Shown piece by piece: positions 33,218 to 45,239 of a DNA stretch of 64,000 nucleotides. This stretch comes from Henckelia pumila. Lineage: Eukaryota > Streptophyta > Magnoliopsida > Lamiales > Gesneriaceae. The notes under the pieces are model-generated. The model ran no database searches and was not told the origin of the DNA. It was given only the letters and a program-made list of their open reading frames with translations. Location of the stretch: positions 195,062,664-195,126,663 of the forward strand of contig NC_133121.1 of NCBI RefSeq assembly GCF_033568475.1, read 5' to 3'. Every line of letters starts with the position of its first letter. Position 1 is the stretch's first letter. The position numbers were made by a program, and so were the translations under genes.

Positions 33218-34964
33218 AAGTCCCGGATTTGGCAGTGGTTCTGCCATGGTGGCAGAACCATGGCAGGATCCATGCGGGGACAAAGTGTCCCGGCTTTCTT
33301 TCTTTTTTTATTTTTATTTTTATTATATATATATATTTGAAATTAATAAAAATAATAAATAAAATCTAGTAAATAATATTTAATTAGGAAATAAAAGATT
33401 TTAAAGATTTTTTTATTAAAATAATAACCATGAAATAAAATTTATTTTATTTAATTAATTGCTCTTATGTTTCAAAAATTAATTAATTGACTAAAATTTT
33501 AAAATAATTTGAATTAGTTTTATTAATTGCACTATTAATATAAATATTAAGTACGTAAGTTATAAACAAAATTTCTTGTGCACTCAGCACACAACTTTCC
33601 GACTATTTTAAAAAAATTAGTATAAAAATAATTTTAATAAAATAGATCAGTTTTAAAAACTTCATTAAACTAGTACAATTGGGAATAATTTATCCTGAAT
33701 TGAACAGGAGTTTTGCAATAGTGACACAACACTTGTTGAATCCGGGACATAGTCTCCCTGATTCAAAAAGTTTCATTAATTTTTTTTGGCCAATAAATAA
33801 TTTCGGATAAAAAAAACGAAAAAAACTTGTTCTTTATTTGAGTTAATTCACTAAATAAAATAATATTTAATTAAAGGTTATTATAATCAAAAAAATTAAA
33901 TATTGTCTGTATTTAAGAAAAATAATATTAAAATGTTAATATAAATATTAAAGTGATTTTATTTAATATATCATAATATTTTATTGTTTTTAAATTAAAT
34001 GATAAATACTGTTAATATTTAATACTAATGTTAATATTAATCTTAAAATAATTTTAATGTTTTTTAATTATTTATTATTATAATAATTTTTAAATGTGTT
34101 TAGATTATAATCATATTTGTTGAATTTGTTTCTAATTTTATTGGAGTGATTTGTTAAAAGTTAATATGGAATAATTAATTATTTTATTAATTGTATATTT
34201 CGTGGTAATAATACATTTAATGTTTTTTTGTACAATTTTTACTTGTAATATGAATTAATGTTATTAAAAATAGTGAATTACTTTTCATTAGTTTTTGAGA
34301 AAATATTTGTAAATTATTACGTTTTATGAAAAATTAAATTTATAAATTCTAATATTTTAATTAGAAATATTATCAAATAAAACCAAAATAATAATATTGT
34401 ACCGAAACTAACTGTAATTATTTTACTTTATATCATCATATTAGCAATAATAATACACTACTTAATATTTATATTAATAGTGTAATTAATAAAACTAAAT
34501 ATTATTATTTAATAATTTATGAATATAAGAACAATTAATTAGATGGTATGGCTTTCATTTTTTGGTAATTATTTTAATAAAAAATATTTAAAATATTTTA
34601 TTTATTAATTAAATATTCTTGACTATAGTTTTTTTGAATTTGAATTTAGTAAAAATAATAAATAAAATATATCAAAAATATTTAAAACTCTATTTTATTA
34701 AAAACTAATTTATGAAACATAAGATCAATTAATTGAATGAATGACTTTCATTTTATGATAATTATTTTAATAGAAATTTTTTAAAATTTTTTGATTAATT
34801 ATTCAAATATTATTGACTAGATTTTATTTATTATTTTTATTAATTTCAAATAAAACAAAAAAAAAAAAGAAAAAGGAATCGGGACCGTGTCCCATCATTG
34901 GCAAATGGCAGGAGGCCTGCCATGGTTCTGCATCATGGCAGAAACCCTGCCAAATCCGGGACTT
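33218..34964. mobile_element. Foldback-type element with hairpin-bearing long inverted ends
   Basis: Left end AAGTCCCGGATTTGGCAG; the right end, inverted, is the same. The inverted match continues more than 200 bp inward, through TTTGAAATTAATAAAAATAA. Each end carries its own small palindromes: TGGTTCTGCCA/TGGCAGAACCA and GGGACA/TGTCCC on the left, related ones on the right. The centre (33400-34800) is AT-rich without a gene; the right half contains an internal near-duplicate of about 200 bp. The target duplication was not found. It is probably non-autonomous; the superfamily is open. Confidence 0.65.
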
Positions 34965-35198
34965 AGAGTCCCGGATTATAATACTTTCATACAGTTTTAT
35001 AAAATGGTTTATTTTTATAATTAATTTTTAAATTTATATTATTTTTTAAAAAAAGCCAGAGGGTGTGATCCACGCACCCTCTATCCAAGCGAGCCGAGAG
35101 CTTTGCACTCACGCATGAGGCACGAGTCCCATGCGTAATTTATTTATCTATATAGAAATAATAAATGAACAAAACAATTGAAACGTGTGCACCGATCA
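34965..35198. other. Intergenic stretch between foldback element and copia LTR
   Basis: No gene is visible. A GC-richer island lies at 35055-35140 (AGGGTGTGATCCACGCACCC, an inverted repeat of AGGGTG..CACCCT type). Confidence 0.5.
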
Positions 35199-36406
35199 TG
35201 TTGGAAAGGATCGGGGGTGAACTGATTTTACTTGACTAAACCGAGTTCAGTTGTGTTTGACAACTAAATCATTTATTTGTCAGTTATCGATGTCAGTTGA
35301 CCAAAAAATGAATATGTGCGGAAAGAGGTCTACTGACAGATTAGAACATATGTACATGGCTAGGTAAACTGAATAGATGATCTCGAGTGAAAGTAAAGAA
35401 CACAGATTTGTTTATGGATGTTCGAAAACTCATATTCTATGTCACACATTCTTCCACTTAGAAAAGATTTCACTAGTAAACTTTGAGTATTACAAATACT
35501 TTGCAATACCCCAGTTCAGTTAAGACTTACACCACTGCCTACAACTGAAACTCCTAGCACTTCGACTGAAGAATACAATCCTCCACTGATTCTATTACAA
35601 GATTTTTTTGACACACTAACTGATCTATTACAATGAGTTTAGAATTTGATAGACTGAGCATAATATGATCCTACACTTGATGAAATATAATTCAAAGTGT
35701 GTTCTTGATCAGTTGACTTAAATTACTCTTGAAGTCTTCAGTTGACTCATACATAGATAGCTCGACTGAAATTACTGAGAATGTGATTGTTCGAGCGATT
35801 CAAGAGTTTCGAGAGCCTTATCCAAAACTGTTCTTCATCTGATATTTATAACTCCAACTATAATGGTAATATTCAAAATACAATAGTTATCTTGTCTTGT
35901 TTGCTATATCGTACTATCTGATTTGAGAGTACTCTGTTGCTCTTTACAGGATCTGCGGTGTCAGCTAAGTACGGAAAACTCTATCCATATCCAAAGTATA
36001 CTTTTGAAATAAAGTGTTCTTGAAATACTTCAGTATTATCTCCACTTGGTTTCTCTTGACTAGTCCAGTTTTGGTCATTTAGTTCAGTTGAGTTACCATC
36101 TCTAGTTGGGTAACTTGTCCAATTGAGTAAAATTGTCCAGTCGAGTAGATTTTAGTTTAGCTCATGCTAGATTGATTTAGTCATGCTCTGCTCAACTAAA
36201 TCCAATCTAGCTTGACTAGTCCAGTCGAGGTTCCATCTAGTTTAGCTTGTGGACTAGTTAGGTCTATTCAGTTGACTTGTTTAGTTGTCCAGTTCAGTAC
36301 TTCAGTTTAGCTTTTGGACAAGTTCAGTTCTCCTCATAATTTTGCCTATGTAATCTATCAATCATCAAAACAGTTTTTCAACATAGAAATCATGAACGTT
36401 CCAACA
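35199..36406 (-). repeat. LTR of a Ty1/copia element (3' LTR, minus strand)
   Basis: On the minus strand it begins TGTTGGAACG and ends CTTTCCAACA, 1208 bp. It is preceded on that strand by the polypurine-like AAAAAGGGAAAAT (36407-36421). 36040-36340 is packed with variants of CAGTT(G/C)AGT. Confidence 0.7.
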
Positions 36407-37161
36407 ATTTTCCCTTTTTAGTGTTGATAAAAATTCAGCATGTAACTCCATATTCCGGCAAAATAAATCCTTAAAATCCACTGGAACTATTTAGTCTTCA
36501 AAATATTCAACTCATCTCCAGTTTTGCACTTTTTCTGATCTCCAGTTGACCTCTTGATCTTCAGTTATGCTCTTGATACACTTGATACTTCACTTATCTT
36601 CACTTCTTGAAGATATTCAACTTCTCAGCTTCTTGCATCTTCTTCCAACAATTTATCCTTTTTAATTGATCTTGAAACCACTTGTAGGGAATGGTCTCTT
36701 TTCCCCCTTTTTGTCAATCACCAATGAGGGATCTTCTCTTCTATTGAATCCTTCTCCTTGTATTTAAGACAAAATATCTTCAAGCAGTTCCTTCCCCCTC
36801 AATGGGTAATGTCTCACTAATTCAGTTGTGACATCTTGGCATGACTCGTCTTCGACTACATTAGTGTGTCTACTTCAGTTGGGGTACCAAACTGAAATTT
36901 GTCTTATCAGTTGGCCTGCTCAAGAATCTTCGTTCCCCCTCAACAAATGCATAGCTTAGGAAAACTGATATTCCCCCTGAATTTATTCTCCCTCAAACTT
37001 TTTCTTAGCTGCATAGATTATCTCAAGAAGGTTGCACTATCTAGTTGCAACTACTCTGACAGTTGTCTAGAGAAAGTCTTCAATTAGGCGAAGGTAGTTC
37101 TGTCGTGATATCAGTTGGGCTTTCACCAGTTGAACTTTGTCTCAGCATCAAACTGATCTTC
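36407..37161 (-). mobile_element. Copia element, 3' flank of coding region (left half of a split copy)
   Basis: Minus-strand sequence upstream of the polypurine tract. It repeats CCCCC(T/A)TTTTGTCA-like and TTCCCCCTCAA blocks on the plus strand, that is, purine-rich on the element's own strand. The coding domains are lost. It stops at 37161, where the Athila cluster begins with the 5-bp string TCTTC; that string recurs at 55112-55116, where copia sequence resumes. Confidence 0.55.
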
Positions 37162-38524
37162 TGATAGTCGTGTTTGTGTTGCATATTTTAATATTATTTT
37201 GTTGTTGTTTTGCATGCATTTATATGTTTTAATTATGTATTTTGTTCATATTTCATGCATCCTGTCTTCATAACATGCTCCCGGGTTTATTGTGTAGGAT
37301 GTAACATTTTGGCTGGAAAATTGAGCCAGAAGTTTGGCCGCTCGATCTGCATACTTTCACCGATCGAGCGGGCGTCATGGAACAAGAAAGATTTCGAGAC
37401 AGAGTTTTACCCGCTCGATCTGCCATATTCAACAGATCGAGCGGCCAGAAGAATAAAATCAGGAGTAGAAACAGAGTTTTGCTCGCTCGATCTGTCAAGT
37501 TCAATCGATCGAGCGAGCTGCGCAGTTCGGGAAATGATCTTTAATTTAGAAAATTTTATTTTTAAGGACTCTAGTATTTTATTAGGTCATTATTCCGATT
37601 TTCACCACTTTTAATCAGATTTGGATGTGTAGAACACCAAGTATTCCTTGGCGGCTAGGTTTTATTCTAACTTTTCTGAAATTTCTTCTCTTCTTTTGAT
37701 TTTTATTGCGAATTTCATGAATAATTGTGGCTAGGCTTTAGAACTTGGTTGAGGAAGACAAGCCCTTGAATTTATTTATTTGTGAGATTCAAATTTTTAG
37801 TGTTTAATTATTATTGAGTATCAAAAGTTGTTTTGGATTATTTTATGCTTGTTGTGAGATTTTCGGATTGATCACCCTAGGATTTCGCTTTACAATCTAC
37901 TGCTAAATTAGAATTCAAATCCGTAATTGTTTGAATCATCTAATTTGTGAAGCAAATGCAATTAATAATTTTCCGCTTGTGAATTTATTAATCTGTAGGA
38001 ACAACAATTGACTAGATTAAATACATCCGCTTGTGTATGTGTTGTCTAGATTCATCAGTTTTACTAGTTTGCATGCTGCCTTGAATTTAAATCTAATCTA
38101 TTGTATTGGGTTGATTCATTGTTAAGGGTTAATTTAGAACGCCTGTGTCTAGTTTACTAAGATTAAGGTGAAACATGAATTTAAGTTCCAATGACAAATA
38201 TTCAATTAGAATTAATTATTTTTAGATAATCGATGATCGAGTGAATAATTTTAAGGGTGTATTCGACCGAAACCAAGGCTTGTTTTTAATTGATTTCTCA
38301 TAATTTTAATTCTTGCATGTTAGTTGATAGAATTTCATTTTAAATTGATTTTAATTAATAGTAGTTAATTTCAATCCAAAAACCCCTTTATTTATTTTTA
38401 GTATTTTAAGGAACACAATTAAATTTCACTTTTCTCGTGGGAACGATTCATTCTCTCACTACTACATAATTTATTTATCTGATTAAGTTGAGTAATTTGG
38501 GCGTGACACGACTGAGCGCTACCA
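37162..38524 (+). repeat. Athila-type LTR in plus orientation, facing an inverted internal region
   Basis: It starts TGATAGTCGTG and ends GAGCGCTACCA, 1363 bp. It matches the split minus-strand LTR 42478-43430 plus 54664-55074 (1364 bp) and is a distant relative of the LTRs of element 1. It is followed by AATTTT, then by the inverted 3' end of an Athila internal region. The LTR therefore points the wrong way for its neighbour. Confidence 0.85.
37338..37518. repeat. Hairpin module in Athila LTR (three inverted repeats)
   Basis: Arms CCGCTCGATC/GATCGAGCGG (37338-37372), CCGCTCGATCTG/CAGATCGAGCGG (about 37410-37444) and GCTCGCTCGATC/GATCGAGCGAGC (37481-37518). Loops are 10-15 nt and differ from each other. 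Confidence 0.9.
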
Positions 38525-39959
38525 AATTTTCACTTAATCCTTTCTCGCCCTCGAGCCAGTCATGCAAAAACAAAATGAAAACATAACAAAAATATAAGCA
38601 AGGAAGAATCATGAATATCATAGCCTCAACGAAGTTTCTCACATAAAAACAAGCTTACGAATACTCTCGATTTTACATGATACACCTCCAGTAGAATGTG
38701 AACGTGTGTGTGTGTCATGTTATCCCAGATACATGCACCTTCAAAAGACATAATTTCAAGACTGTTCTCCGAACTAGGAGACTTCAGTGTAAGTATCACA
38801 ATCAAGAACCCTCCTCTGAACAATCCCTCAACACAACACAACTCTTTTGAGATATAATTACACACCGTCGGATTTTGCACCCGAAATTTTTAGAGTCCCA
38901 ATAATTACTCGCATACTTAGCTATAACTAAGATAGGATTCAAATTTCAATCCCCTCGTCTATAGCTCGGATGGAACTACAATCCCATTAAGTCCGCAAAC
39001 TTAGCTATGTATTAGTGACTAGAATTTCAATAACTTTGCAAGCCCGAATGGAATTGTTATTTTAAAATTTTTCAAAATTTTAACCCCATTCAATCCGCAT
39101 ACTTAGTCAAGAGCAAGAAGATTTGGATTTCAATCTCTTACTCATAACCCGGATGGAGTTAATTTCATTTTCACAAAATTTTTCATAAACCAAAATATTT
39201 TAATAGGTGCGCCCAAGATTGTATATGTCATTTCAAAAAGATCATCAAGATTCAAGAAACTATCAAGTTCCACAAACACCTATTTCCGTGCAGTGGTCCA
39301 ATAGACATCAACATCATCTAATACATCGCTACAATTTACTGGTTAAACATGTGTGCTTAAAAATATTCACTAATCAACCTACGGTTTCTCATATCCAATC
39401 AAGAGTAAAAATTTTCGCAAAAAATCAAATTTTCAACTTCATCATCATAGGCTAGAAATCATCCTCTACTTATGCACACGAAACAAACATGAAACAACGA
39501 CAAAAACATTTCACGAACTATATGAAAATACGCAATAAAACAAATTTTCTCTCAATGCTTCAGAACAAAAACAAAAACACAACAACACAAATAACAAAAT
39601 GACATTGATATGAAAATGTAAAACAGAACTCCCCTGGTTCAAGTGTTGGAGTTGTCGTCCTCTTTGACGTCTGACGGAATAGTGGAAGAATCATATTGAG
39701 ACTTGGACTGCGGAGGTGGCGGCACTCGGTTCTGAAAACAACGCAAATAAAACGTAAAAACTAAATGAAAGGAAAGAACACTGGGTTGCCTCCCAGCCAG
39801 CACCTCTGTTTACAGTCTTCGGACCGAATATATGCTTCTGATGCTCATGGTGGTTCATATCTAGCTATCTTGTCCACCTTCACCCACTTGAGAGTTTTTG
39901 CAGTTATTTTCGGTCTCATCTTATGCTGCTTTAATTTCTTGTCGGTCCCCGTCTCTTGC
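38525..39959 (-). mobile_element. Athila 3' untranslated region (minus strand)
   Basis: It contains the inverted CTCGAGGGCGAG block next to the LTR junction and the inverted GGGAGGCAACCCAGTG motif near 39780-39797. At 38925-39160 lie two to three copies of the same CCGGATGG / CCGCATACTTAG module found at 9530-9720. RT and integrase are absent between here and the protease. Confidence 0.75.
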
Positions 39960-40930
39960 TTACTTCTTCCATTTTCCCATGGGTATACCCTTTGATCGAT
40001 CAGGAGGAAGTTTTGTCTTAGTCCTAGATGCCTGCAAATCAAAAAGGAAAATCTTATCATTGGAGTGTTTAGCATATTTTGCAACAAATTTCTCTAGCTT
40101 ATTCCCATTCACAAATTCCTTGTTTTCTTGTGACAAGTGATTATTGACATCAATAACATTAACAACACTTTCACAACTAGGAATTTTCAGGGTATCAAAA
40201 ATATTAAACTTAACAACCTCCCCATCAAATTCCATAGTGAGAGTACCATTATTAAAATCTATGATGAACTTTGAAGTTTTAAAAAATGGTCTTCCTAGCA
40301 AAATTGGGCTCTTCAAATCATTGTTTTTCATGTCAAGCACATAAAAGTCAGCAGGAAAAACCAAATTACCAACTTGCACAAGAACATCCTCTATCACACC
40401 CCTAGGCTAAATAGTAGATCTATCAGCCATATGGATAGCAGTTGCAGTTTCATTCAAAGACCTTAGTTTTAACGAAGCATAAGTAGAATATGACATGACA
40501 TTAATCGATGCTTCTAAGTCTAACATGGCCGTATCAAGCTGAACATCTCCTATTTTACAAGGAATCGAAAACATACCAGGATCCTTGAATTTTGTGGGTA
40601 TCATTCTCTGAATAACAGCAGAAACCTGTTCTCCTAGTTCTATTTTTTACATCCCTTCAACTTTTGTTTTATTTTTGCAGTACATAATTCTTTCAAAAAT
40701 TAGCATAGCGAGGTACTTGTTTAATAGCATCTAACAATGTAATATTTACCTCACATCTACGAAAAGTGTTATACAACCCCTTAATACCTTCATCCTTCCT
40801 AGACTCTTCAATGCAAGGGGAAAAAGGGGCTACAGGTTTATACTCAGAAAGAGGAGGAAACTTACCTCTTGGCGCTTCCTTTTGAATAGGTTCCCTCTCC
40901 TCTACCTTGGATTTCTACTCATTTTCGTTC
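39960..40930 (-). pseudogene. Athila protease region (fossil)
   Basis: Minus-strand motifs FSIPCKIGDVQLDTAMLDL, SINVMSYSTYASLKLRSL and SPILLGRPFFKTSKFIIDF match the Athila retropepsin of element 1. The region is broken, and pol downstream is deleted. Confidence 0.8.
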
Positions 40931-42384
40931 TATACTGGTGCTTGTATCACTTCTTCATGAACCTTCAACTCCCTTCCACTCCTCAAAGTTATTGCACTCA
41001 CATTTTTCTTTGGATTAGGCACTGTCTGAGATGGTAAACTGCGAGAGTTTTGTGCCTCCAACCTATTGATTGCGGTTGCCAACTGTCCCACCTGAGTATT
41101 CAAGTGTTGGATACTTGCTCTTGTTTCCTGTTGAAAATTTAAAGTATTAGTTGCAAGATCCTTAACAATGTTTTCTAAAAACTCACCAGGAGTTGGAATT
41201 TGAGGGCGCTGTGGTTGTGGAGGGTATGACGGCCTATATGCTTGAGTATTCGGTTGCACGTGAAGTGCAAGCTGATTCACCGGAGGGTTTTCGTATCTAA
41301 GATTGGGATGGTATTTCCAACCTAGATTGTATGTGTTGGAATAAGGATCATACTTCTATTGTGGTGGCCCGGAAAATCCTCCAGTGGCATTCACTTGTTC
41401 GACCGTTTTCTCTTGAAGTGTGGGACACATGTCAGTTGAATGCCCCATCGCAGCACAAATTCCACACTTTTTCACATTCTGTCCATTCCCTACAGCCATT
41501 TGACGCACAAGAGATGTCAGATCAATCAGTTGTTGTTCTAGGGAAGAAACATTTAACTCATTACTCCTTTTAGTCGAAAAATCACTTCTGTTGGTGCCAA
41601 ATTGTTGAGAATTGGCAGCCATATTCTATATTAGGTTCCTTGCAGCTTGTGGTGTTTTATCAACAAACACTCCTCCACTGGCCGCGTCTAGCATACTCCT
41701 GTCATGAGGCAACAAACCTTCATATCAATATTGGATTAAAATATTTTCACTTATTTGATGTTGCAAACAGCTAGCACAGAGCTTTTTGAACCGCTCCCAA
41801 TATTCGTGAAGTGATTCCCCTATCTGTTGTTTGATGTCATAAACGTCCTTCCTGATATTTGCTACTCTAGAAGCTGGGAAGTATTTCTCCAGAAAAATTC
41901 TCTTCACTGCAGTCCAGGTTGCGATGGATCCAGGAGTTAGGTAGTATACCCAATCCTTCGCAGCATTCTTCAACGAAAACGGAAAGGCTCTCAATTGGAT
42001 CTGCTCCTCTGTTACTCCATGGGGTTTCATGCTCGTGCATACCACATGTAATTTCATCAAGTGCTTGTGGGGATCCTCAACTGCAAGACCATGAAAAGAA
42101 GGTAATAAGTGAATTAATACGGATTTTAACTCAAATGTAACATTAGCTTCTAGAGTGGGAAAAGTAATGCATAAAGGCTGCTGGTTTAAATTAGGAGTGC
42201 CCAGTTGTCTCAATCTCAGATTCGCGTTGGCAGCCATCTCTTCTTCAGGTTCTTCAAATGGAACCTCTTCTTCCTCTTCAAATATCCTTTGAGCTTCCCT
42301 CTTCCGTCGATGAAAAGTTCTTTCTATCTCAGAATCATAGGGAAATTCTTCTTCTTCTGAAGATTCACCTGCAAGCATGAACAA
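40931..42384 (-). pseudogene. Athila gag region (fossil)
   Basis: Minus strand, beginning MFMLAGESSEEEEFPYDSEI. Conserved QPLCITFPTLEANVTFELKS and SLHEYWERFKKLCASC are present. The zinc knuckle CGICAAMGHSTDMC is at about 41430-41475, and a Q/P-rich tail runs to about 40930. It is broken. Confidence 0.85.
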
Positions 42385-42477
42385 ACCAGAGAAGCACTGG
42401 GGGGAAAGAATAGAAATAAAAACAAAAAAAAGAACCCAAATAAATTAAACGCCTTCCCCGGAAACGTCACCAAAATT

Positions 42478-43430
42478 TGGTGGCGCTCAGTCGTATCGCA
42501 CCCAAATTACCCAACTCAATCAGATAAATAAATTATGTAGTAGTGAGAGTATGGATCATTCCCACGAGGAAAGTGAAATTTAATTGTGTTCCTTAAAATA
42601 CTAAAATTAAATAAAGGGGTTTTTGGATTGAAATTAACTACTACTAATTAAAAGCAATTTAAAATGAAATTCTATCAACTAACATGCAAGAATTAAAATT
42701 ATGAGAAATCAATTAAAAATAATCCTTGGTATCGGTCGACTACACCTTTAAAATTATTCATTCGATCATCGATTATCTAAAAATAATTAATTCTAATTGA
42801 ATATTCATCATTGGAACTTAAATTCATGTTTCACCTTAATCTTAGTTAACTAGACACAAGCGTTCTAAATTAACCCTTACCAATGAATCAACCCAATACA
42901 AGCGATTAGATTTAAATTCAAGGCAAAATACAAACTAGTAAAACTGATGAATCTAGACAACACATACACAAGCGGATGCATTTAATCTAGTCAATTGTTG
43001 TTCCTACAGATTAATAAATTCACAAGCAAAAAATTATTAATTGCAGTTGCTTCACAAATTATATGATTTAAACAATTACAGATTTGAATTCTAATTTAAC
43101 AGTAGATTGTAAAGAGAAATCCTAGGGTGATCAATCCGAAAATATCACATACAAGCATAAAATAATCCAAAACAATTTTTGATACTCAATAATAATTAAA
43201 CACTGAAAATTTGAATCTCACAAATAAATAAATTCAAGGGCTTGTCTTCCTCAACCAAGTTCTAAAGCCTAGCCACAATTATTCATGAAATTCGCAAGAA
43301 AAATCAAAAGAAGAGAAGAAATATCAGAAAAGTTAGAATAAAATCTAGCCGCCAAGGAATACTTGGTGTTCTACACGTCCAAATCTGATTAAAAGTGGTG
43401 AAAATCGGAATAATGACCTAATAAAAGACT
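42478..43430 (-). repeat. Athila LTR, inner part of a split copy (minus strand)
   Basis: On the minus strand the LTR ends GCGCCACCA at 42478, followed by AATTTTGGTGACG, a diverged primer site. It is interrupted at 43430 by an insertion with target duplication AGACT. It continues at 54664. Confidence 0.85.
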
Positions 43431-44544
43431 TGTGACGCATAAAATCCAATTTACTAGATTACATGCATTAATTTAATAAATATTAAGATTTTTATTTTTT
43501 TAAGTTTATTTGATTTAAATTCTTTATGTGAATTATGTGTTAATGAAATATTTCATTATTTATTCAAATGATTATATTGTGCAATTTATTTGTTTTAAAT
43601 TTTTTTTAAGGTTTAGACTTGCATATTTAAATGATTTTAATTATTTAGTTTATTCTTTTAAATTATTTTAACTCTTTAGTTTAGTTATTTAAATATTTTT
43701 GAGTGTCCAACTTATTTATTTTAAATAGATTATATTTAGCGGTTAATTGTTTTAAATTATTTTAAATGTCTATCTTATTTATTTTAAATCCTTTTAATTG
43801 TCCAAATTATTTTAAAGATTTTTTTTTCCACTTGTGTATTTATTTAAATTACTTTTAAACGTTAGTTTAGTTTGTTCAAACTATTTTAATCGCTCGGCTT
43901 GTTATTTAAATATTTTAATCATCGCCGTGACATCAAAATATTTTAATGAAGTGTTTAATTCTTGGATTTTCATGCCTAAATCAGTCTTTAATATTTATGA
44001 TTTTAATTATAAATATTTTCTGCGCTAATTGGCTAAATGTTATATTTTTCCCGCGCATTAGAATTTATTATTGTTAACTTTTGCGAAAATTAGTATTTTT
44101 ATTTCCGGATTAGTAAAATCAAATTTAATATTTTAAATTATGATTTTTTTAAGTTTGTTTTTTTATTTAGGCGATTTAATTGTAGTCCTAATTGCTAGTA
44201 TTGATTTAGCACTTTTTATAGGTGTGTTTCACTTTTTTATGAAATTTCCAACACTCTCATTTTTCTAGGGTTTGCCTACCTATACACTTGAATTCCAAGG
44301 ATGTGTTATTTCCTGCAATTATGTTGGCATGTAAACACTAAATATTTTCCTTTCGTCTGACGTCAAACTAGTTAATGTCATGTATGCCTTGTGAGATATT
44401 TACCTCGGGTTGAAGTTTATCTTAAACTGTTGTTTGAGACAGGTGGTTTGTTGTTATTCAAACAAATAGGTCATGCCAAAATTTTTTTTAAAAATTTCCG
44501 TATTTTCTTTATTTATTTAAATGTTGGAATTTAGGGTCGTTTCA
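43431..44544 (+). repeat. Probable LTR of the 11.2-kb insertion (left side)
   Basis: 1114 bp from TGTGACGC to GGGTCGTTTCA. It is AT-rich with repeated TTTAAAT(T)ATTTTAA blocks. Only its terminal ~90 bp match the right side, so the pair is unequal. Confidence 0.5.
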
Positions 44545-45239
44545 GTAACTATCTTCGGAATAAAAATCGGATGGCCAGATCAAAAGATATCACAATCTAA
44601 AAAGGAAGAAGAAAACTTAGGAGCTGAAGGTCTCAACTTTTTTGCTGAAGTTTGCTGATTCATATATCAATTACACATATATATGTATAGCGCACACGTG
44701 TGATTTCTCACTTGCAAGGGAAATTTCACTTTAGCCCCTCAACTGTTCATTAATTGTGATTTAGTTCTCGGCCAATAATTTAATTCAATTTCAAAATCAA
44801 ATAAGTTAAGAATATTAGGATTTCAATATAAACTCCAAAATTCTCAAATTAAATATCCATGGATTAAAATTAAAAAGATAAATTGCATTCTAACCCTTGA
44901 AACTTTAATATTTGCAAACCAATCCCTGTTCGAGTTTCACCTTCTACTTAAATCTTACTACTGAATCTCGCCAGTGTAAAGGTGACTGAAGTAGTACTTA
45001 CTTCAAATCCGTAAGTTCTGGATACCTTTTCTGATATCTTTTCGTATTCTTTATTCTGATCACTTCTTCAATTCTTTTGTAATCACTGAATTAACTTATA
45101 TCTAAGCTGCTCTTTCTCGTGATCCAAAATCTATATCAATCATTCTAATCAATTCAAAATCTTATCTACCTTACCTGATTACATTTAACAGGTAAAAGTT
45201 TAGCTGAAGTAAGTCTTACTTCAATCATACTACTCTGAA
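44545..45239 (-). repeat. Inverted fragment of a Tekay-like LTR
   Basis: CACACGTGTGATTTCTCACT and CTTGCAAGGGAAATTTCACT face the opposite way to the same blocks at 45720-45755. Two further inverted repeats, GAAGTAgTACTTACTTC (about 44993) and GAAGTAAGtCTTACTTC (about 45205), lie in the flank. Confidence 0.55.

Noticed and set aside
37338-37518. CRISPR-like array from regularly spaced GCTCGATC repeats
   Set aside because: The units are inverted repeats inside an LTR of a plant retroelement, few in number and without spacer uniformity.
37210-37614. Open frame of 134 codons in the Athila LTR (and its mirror frames at 54.7 kb)
   Set aside because: It lies wholly in the LTR and its open state follows from the hairpin words; no domain is recognisable.
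43834-44028. Small open frames in the AT-rich LTR at 43.4-44.5 kb
   Set aside because: Low-complexity composition and no recognisable motif; shadows of LTR sequence.
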